DNA of 64,000 nt from Sarcomyxa edulis (lineage: Eukaryota; Basidiomycota; Agaricomycetes; Agaricales; Mycenaceae), in contig QUOL01000018.1 in the NCBI GenBank assembly GCA_009761415.1, forward strand, positions 620,001 through 684,000, written 5' to 3'. The notes below the pieces were generated by a model that worked only from the letters and a program-made list of their open reading frames with translations, was not told the origin of the DNA and made no database searches. A program made the position numbers and the translations under genes. How positions within the stretch are numbered: position 1 is the stretch's first letter; each line of letters begins with the position of its first letter. Shown here in pieces: positions 62,101-64,000 of the stretch.

Positions 62101-64000
62101 CCAGACTCGGTTCCTTCTTCCATTTCATTATCATGTGAACTCATGGCATCTGGCAATTTATTGGAAACAACATTATCCTCAAATATCTTATAATCCACTG
62201 TGACAGGTACACCATTCAGAGGATATGAGTCTAAATTATCCTGGGATATTATCAGGTCACCATAGTCAATATGATTCAATTTCAACCATCTCAAAGCAAC
62301 AGCAACTTTGTTACGACGTACAAGCATAGGTGTCCGCTTGAAGTCATCTTCTGTTGGTTGAGCAGATCCTGTGTATATAAATGCCAACACTTCATCGAGT
62401 TCCTCATGACTAGGCGGTAATATTTTATAGACTTTCAAGGTGGGATTTGAGAACATGATACAATTAGCAGACATTTTTGCCCTCCCAGACGACACTCTCA
62501 TCAAACACTTGTTATGACGTACTCGTGCAATAAGTATTCTCTCAGCAAAAGTCAAATCTTGCAATTCTAATGGGATTTTGCCGATCCATAATCCATTTGC
62601 CAAAGCATGAACTGGCACGTTCCCGTCACGAATACATCCTTCACACGTAACACATATCCGATCACAAGTTTCATCTAATATAGGACCATTCATCTCCTCA
62701 ATAGGGTCTGTCACAACCTTACGCTCCAGTCTAGTTACACCAGCCACTGCCAATATGCTCAAATCACAATTTAATTCTGTCAGAAGAGTCAACTGAGTCA
62801 CAGGCGTCAATTGACCACATACTGCACATCCTGCTTCCATGAAGGTATCAGGGGATGTATCAGCACAAAATCTAGATATGATCGTTTCCATTAACTTGTC
62901 AGAGAGAGGGGGCGGAGGAAATTTAGCAGCTCTGGTTCGTCTGATAGCTAGTTTTTTTCTCATTTTACTCTCTTCTTGCTTGGCTTTTTTATTCCGCTGA
63001 TAAGCAGGACTGTACAGCTGGTGTTTATTGTTGGATTTGCGTTTTTTGTTATATTTTTGATTGGTCTCTTTTCTACCAACAATACTAATTGGCTCAAACA
63101 CTGATACAAATTGTTCATCGCATTCATCACAGTTGTGATTGTGTAAGGTGTTCCGTAATACAGCCAGTGTGGACATAGATAACACTGATATTTTATGGCT
63201 GTTGCATACTGTGAACATATCCTTCTTAGCCAAAGAATTGGATAGTATAGATATATCAATATCCACGACAGCATGTGACGGATGCAGTACATTATACTGA
63301 ATAGCTTTCTCCTTTGACATATACCCAACAAACTTGAACTTATCAGCATCTTCAGCAACTTTAACCTTGATATAGTTGACTGCATATGGCCGGATGCTAT
63401 CTGCACTCCATAATTTCAATCCTCGGGCAGATGCTCCTCCTCTTACATGAGCATAGTCAGAATATTCACAGACGTTAGTAACATCAGTTCTCCCATTAGC
63501 CAAGATAAGTAGTTCAATTATAGATATAACAGTCATCAATTTGAGGACACTAGTGAAAAGCCTGTGTCGAAAAGTATAGGAATATAATATCATCACATTA
63601 GCACGTAGTTTGGAAGCCATAACTAGGAAGTCATGCTTACGATAAGTATTTCTAATGCAACAAAGGTTCAATAACCGACATTTAATAACCATAAAGGTCA
63701 GAGATTGAAGATAATTACATGATAACTGTCCCAAAATACAGAACCAAACCTCAGACTCTTGTTGACAGATTGAATACAGTATACGGCCACATGTAGCTAT
63801 TATTGTATACATATAGTTGTGTATGATTGTATATGCAATCTGGCTATATATATTCCAATTGGACAGATACACTGGCAGGTTGGTACAAGAAAGCATGTAA
63901 CTAGCATCTGCTGACGTCCCTAGTGATAATGGCCAAATACTGAGGGAAAGCTTTTGTGTAGCAAGTTCTATGTCTAAAGAGAAGTTTGGAGATGTAAAAT
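56165..64000 (-). mobile_element. Helitron 2, AT-rich, inserted in Helitron 1
   Basis: From about 56165 the sequence stops matching helicase of Helitron 1 and becomes markedly richer in A and T. The junction carries GC-rich palindromic sequence: TTGCCG at 56163-56168 with CGGCAA 14 bp further on, and CCGG repeats between. A GC hairpin near a 3' terminus suits a Helitron read on the minus strand. I do not see a clean CTRR end, so the exact border is uncertain by about 20 bp. The right border is beyond the window or in its last 100 bp. Confidence 0.65.
56259..63896 (-). CDS. Helitron 2 Rep-PIF1 helicase with C-terminal protease-like domain
   Basis: One uninterrupted frame of 2,545 codons with no intron. 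In order: a basic N-terminal region with CDECDEQFVSVF; a DUF6570-like segment (about 430-580: VTCEGCIRDGNVP, LANGLWIGKIP, LTFAERILIARVRHNKC); the Helitron N/Rep domain with HUH residues His 895 and His 897 (LTLHLHLLLW) and tyrosines 1130 and 1134 (YISDYVTK); an acidic patch near 1315-1350; and a PIF1 helicase with Walker A Lys 1679 (GGMGGTGKS), FLDEVSM, AGDFAQLPP, LRQNMRQ, DYAAQGKTRP and YYTCLSRSS. All catalytic motifs are present. Beyond the helicase about 270 residues resemble a USP-type cysteine protease: Cys 2284 (NWSCAYDSILT), a CxxC pair, His 2492 (GDYHFTSRIV) and Asp 2508 (WFHDG). The first 92 residues are hydrophobic and may not be translated; Met 93 (63620) is a likely start. The element looks autonomous. 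Confidence 0.85.
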   Translation of the reverse strand: MLSCTNLPVYLSNWNIYSQIAYTIIHNYMYTIIATCGRILYSICQQESEVWFCILGQLSCNYLQSLTFMVIKCRLLNLCCIRNTYRKHDFLVMASKLRANVMILYSYTFRHRLFTSVLKLMTVISIIELLILANGRTDVTNVCEYSDYAHVRGGASARGLKLWSADSIRPYAVNYIKVKVAEDADKFKFVGYMSKEKAIQYNVLHPSHAVVDIDISILSNSLAKKDMFTVCNSHKISVLSMSTLAVLRNTLHNHNCDECDEQFVSVFEPISIVGRKETNQKYNKKRKSNNKHQLYSPAYQRNKKAKQEESKMRKKLAIRRTRAAKFPPPPLSDKLMETIISRFCADTSPDTFMEAGCAVCGQLTPVTQLTLLTELNCDLSILAVAGVTRLERKVVTDPIEEMNGPILDETCDRICVTCEGCIRDGNVPVHALANGLWIGKIPLELQDLTFAERILIARVRHNKCLMRVSSGRAKMSANCIMFSNPTLKVYKILPPSHEELDEVLAFIYTGSAQPTEDDFKRTPMLVRRNKVAVALRWLKLNHIDYGDLIISQDNLDSYPLNGVPVTVDYKIFEDNVVSNKLPDAMSSHDNEMEEGTESGPCTFAVHGLTGDEYENLSMSAIKIRALEHLAKDGHTLGIGHAETPQSMYDNPQAYPQMFPWLFPFGHGGIGNSLIQKKMGESAQKKHYLMHHDKRFQMDLYFPMIAFNHEQIKGGVTGSVILAKRQKFAHISNRLLNIAPDVLTDLATRMISGERVKPVNSEEQACFDLLEDLDHVGGHVKGSLTSKKYMRNEIWSLISFLGAPSWFITFSPADNSHPICLYFADSEEVFKPAIRLADERNLLVARNPVAAARFFDFMVKMFIKHILGVDESHPGIYGKTSGYYGTVEQQGRLTLHLHLLLWIKGALSPQEIRKRLMDRDSPFQKELIAYLESVHVGEFLTGKMADIKSKVPYVPPSTKGIHRIIEPTIAPPHSNYQNPTQTLPEAPPARCQRDACIKCTKCSNVKSWWSKFKETVDDLIFRSNVHTCRDASETADAPNIAELDGGSKKPKKKAAKFEVKGCTKADGSCSARFPREVVEVSSVDPKDGYLHIKKLEPMVNTLTPGVTFLLRCNSDVTSLLSGTAIKAIVAYISDYVTKQSLKTYQIFAAVKHIFEKNSDVMSGTSARKEVARRLMLQIVNSLTSKLEIGSPMASMYLLGNPDHYTGHTFVVFWWKSYVSRVMDAWKPESNELSNNVDLSEHVLDKVIIKKEGDTYIGSSVVDDYIYRPDRYENMSLYEWIQTSDKKKRSRVEMEEFRTSLNIPDEMISEEDDVDQSDGDTEDEYEEYYESTEDAADQYLDLEEDNWYDDQKSSSASPRCKRYAFEVNHPQYFTHSVVCRRNRLDTVPNFVGGSLPRCDQGDREYYCCTMLTLFKPWRNGSTLKGEVQSWDHTFTTYKFTKRQTELIANFNIRYECNDARDDYHAKMKMKNKGGQDSFPGHRDHIFGYSDDALNDMNGTHFGMDEFLADGDGGETSMEELLFPGPKFSRQLRDMKLIEQIAKGAGWLNPSPDGVDMVDTNIYQPEKYLTASKWKSVVQEERQNLLKARLKNLPDILENDTQSLHEVKTSKPDDVRILEADYFNKNFKAQQKETQELIDHTAKEFDLNEEQERAFRIVANHASSPNVKQLKMYLGGMGGTGKSRVILSLIQFFNKRKESHRFLVVAPTGTAAALLNGSTYHSVFGVRTGAGAEGVKNVSSSIAQVRERLQGVEYIFLDEVSMVSCRELYMISVQLALALNVHGIPFGGLNFIFAGDFAQLPPVGSGGSLYSGFVGTQRTSNMSVASQEAVIGKVLWHQVTTVVILRQNMRQKSQTVEDSNLRTALVNMRYAACTPGDIAFLRTLISSNEPGHKHVSQKKFRNISVITGWNVQKDRLNELGVHRFSTDTAQALTDFFSTDALNIKISKIDRGKTSRNKLKAARNINPNLQSALWTSGHASSQHIPGKLSLCIGMPVMIRHNFATELCITKGQEGVVFGWQTAKCPTGELALDTLFIKLLNPPKEINLPGLPTNVVPIPRTSQVITCELPCGSTVTVDRLQVQVLPNFSMTDYAAQGKTRPINVVELNKCRDHCSYYTCLSRSSTAEGTIILQGFDSTKITNGASGYLRQEFREHEILDEITKLRYEGTLPAHVIGELRNPLIRSYQNWKGPQYVPESVHSALKWTSHDPMDLLAVATDSPWEILNRRKTGVIVNQINQNETTQPTSLKRKRATNDSSTQDSREVRQHMEMPEDICPKGLIWDSQNWSCAYDSILTIMCDIWLQNPQKWSRRWATTSASLKLLSKGLKLVAKNTATKEAIRDQLRHQLHDADSNMFPYGTTGTAVGDIAEYINNRESAGITKTHCLSCGYVVPNSSIASIHDVMSLPQVIPGTLSPTVADFMKRKIGRTLNQNCPDCFESSREHKLFKGTELVRIPHTMTFHFISTEAVLTYSFALPTPDGKVNYRLRGVIYYGDYHFTSRIVSEDGTVWFHDGQTTGSQSTREGSLRDTEIDLHSCKGKTIKLAIYARR

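Noticed and set aside
62960..63406. 148-codon ORF on the minus strand
   Set aside because: Out-of-frame shadow inside the Helitron 2 coding sequence.

Overview
The window looks like nuclear DNA of an agaricomycete (mushroom-forming basidiomycete). Genes carry many short introns (about 45-60 nt, GTNNGT donors, CTAAC/CTRAY branch sites), F-box/LRR genes are expanded, and Helitrons of the fungal type are present. There are no bacterial features. Gene models were built by hand from splice signals and reading frame and were not checked against any database.

Layout. 1-3218: mostly non-coding, with a TA-flanked element bearing inverted termini (1885-2914). 3219-5183: PWP1 WD40 ribosome-biogenesis gene. 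5663-11545: an F-box pseudogene, an intact F-box gene, an intron-containing tRNA-Gly(CCC) and a second F-box gene. 12149-13712: tail-anchored Pex26-like protein. 14100-15379: SEC14-like CRAL-TRIO protein, divergent from 15512-17337, a 15-exon proline iminopeptidase (PIP-A). 17880-30052: about 12 kb without a convincing gene but full of repeats that look like exons on the minus strand. 30191-32021: a second intact proline iminopeptidase (PIP-B). 32462-35496: SUN-domain nuclear-envelope protein. 35846-37487: dead MDR oxidoreductase. 38646-41325: MFS transporter. 41698-47149: F-box gene, F-box pseudogene, F-box gene. 47630-48505: hAT-like MITE with a perfect 8-bp target duplication. 48640-49414: RraA-family protein. 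50766-end: a Helitron on the plus strand cut inside its helicase by a second, AT-rich Helitron on the minus strand, whose single 2,545-codon ORF ends in a putative USP-like cysteine-protease domain.

How the parts relate. The ancestral order was SEC14-PIP-SUN. The PIP block (15370-17879 and 30053-32592) is duplicated with breakpoints in SEC14 exon 1 and near the 5' end of SUN intron 1. Copy A keeps the whole SEC14 gene and a broken SUN first exon; copy B keeps a four-codon SEC14 stub and the whole SUN gene. The 12-kb repeat-rich segment sits exactly at the junction. The housekeeping genes (PWP1, SEC14, PEX26-like, SUN, MFS, RraA) have no evident joint pathway; the rest is accessory DNA: F-box birth and death, DNA transposons and nested Helitrons.
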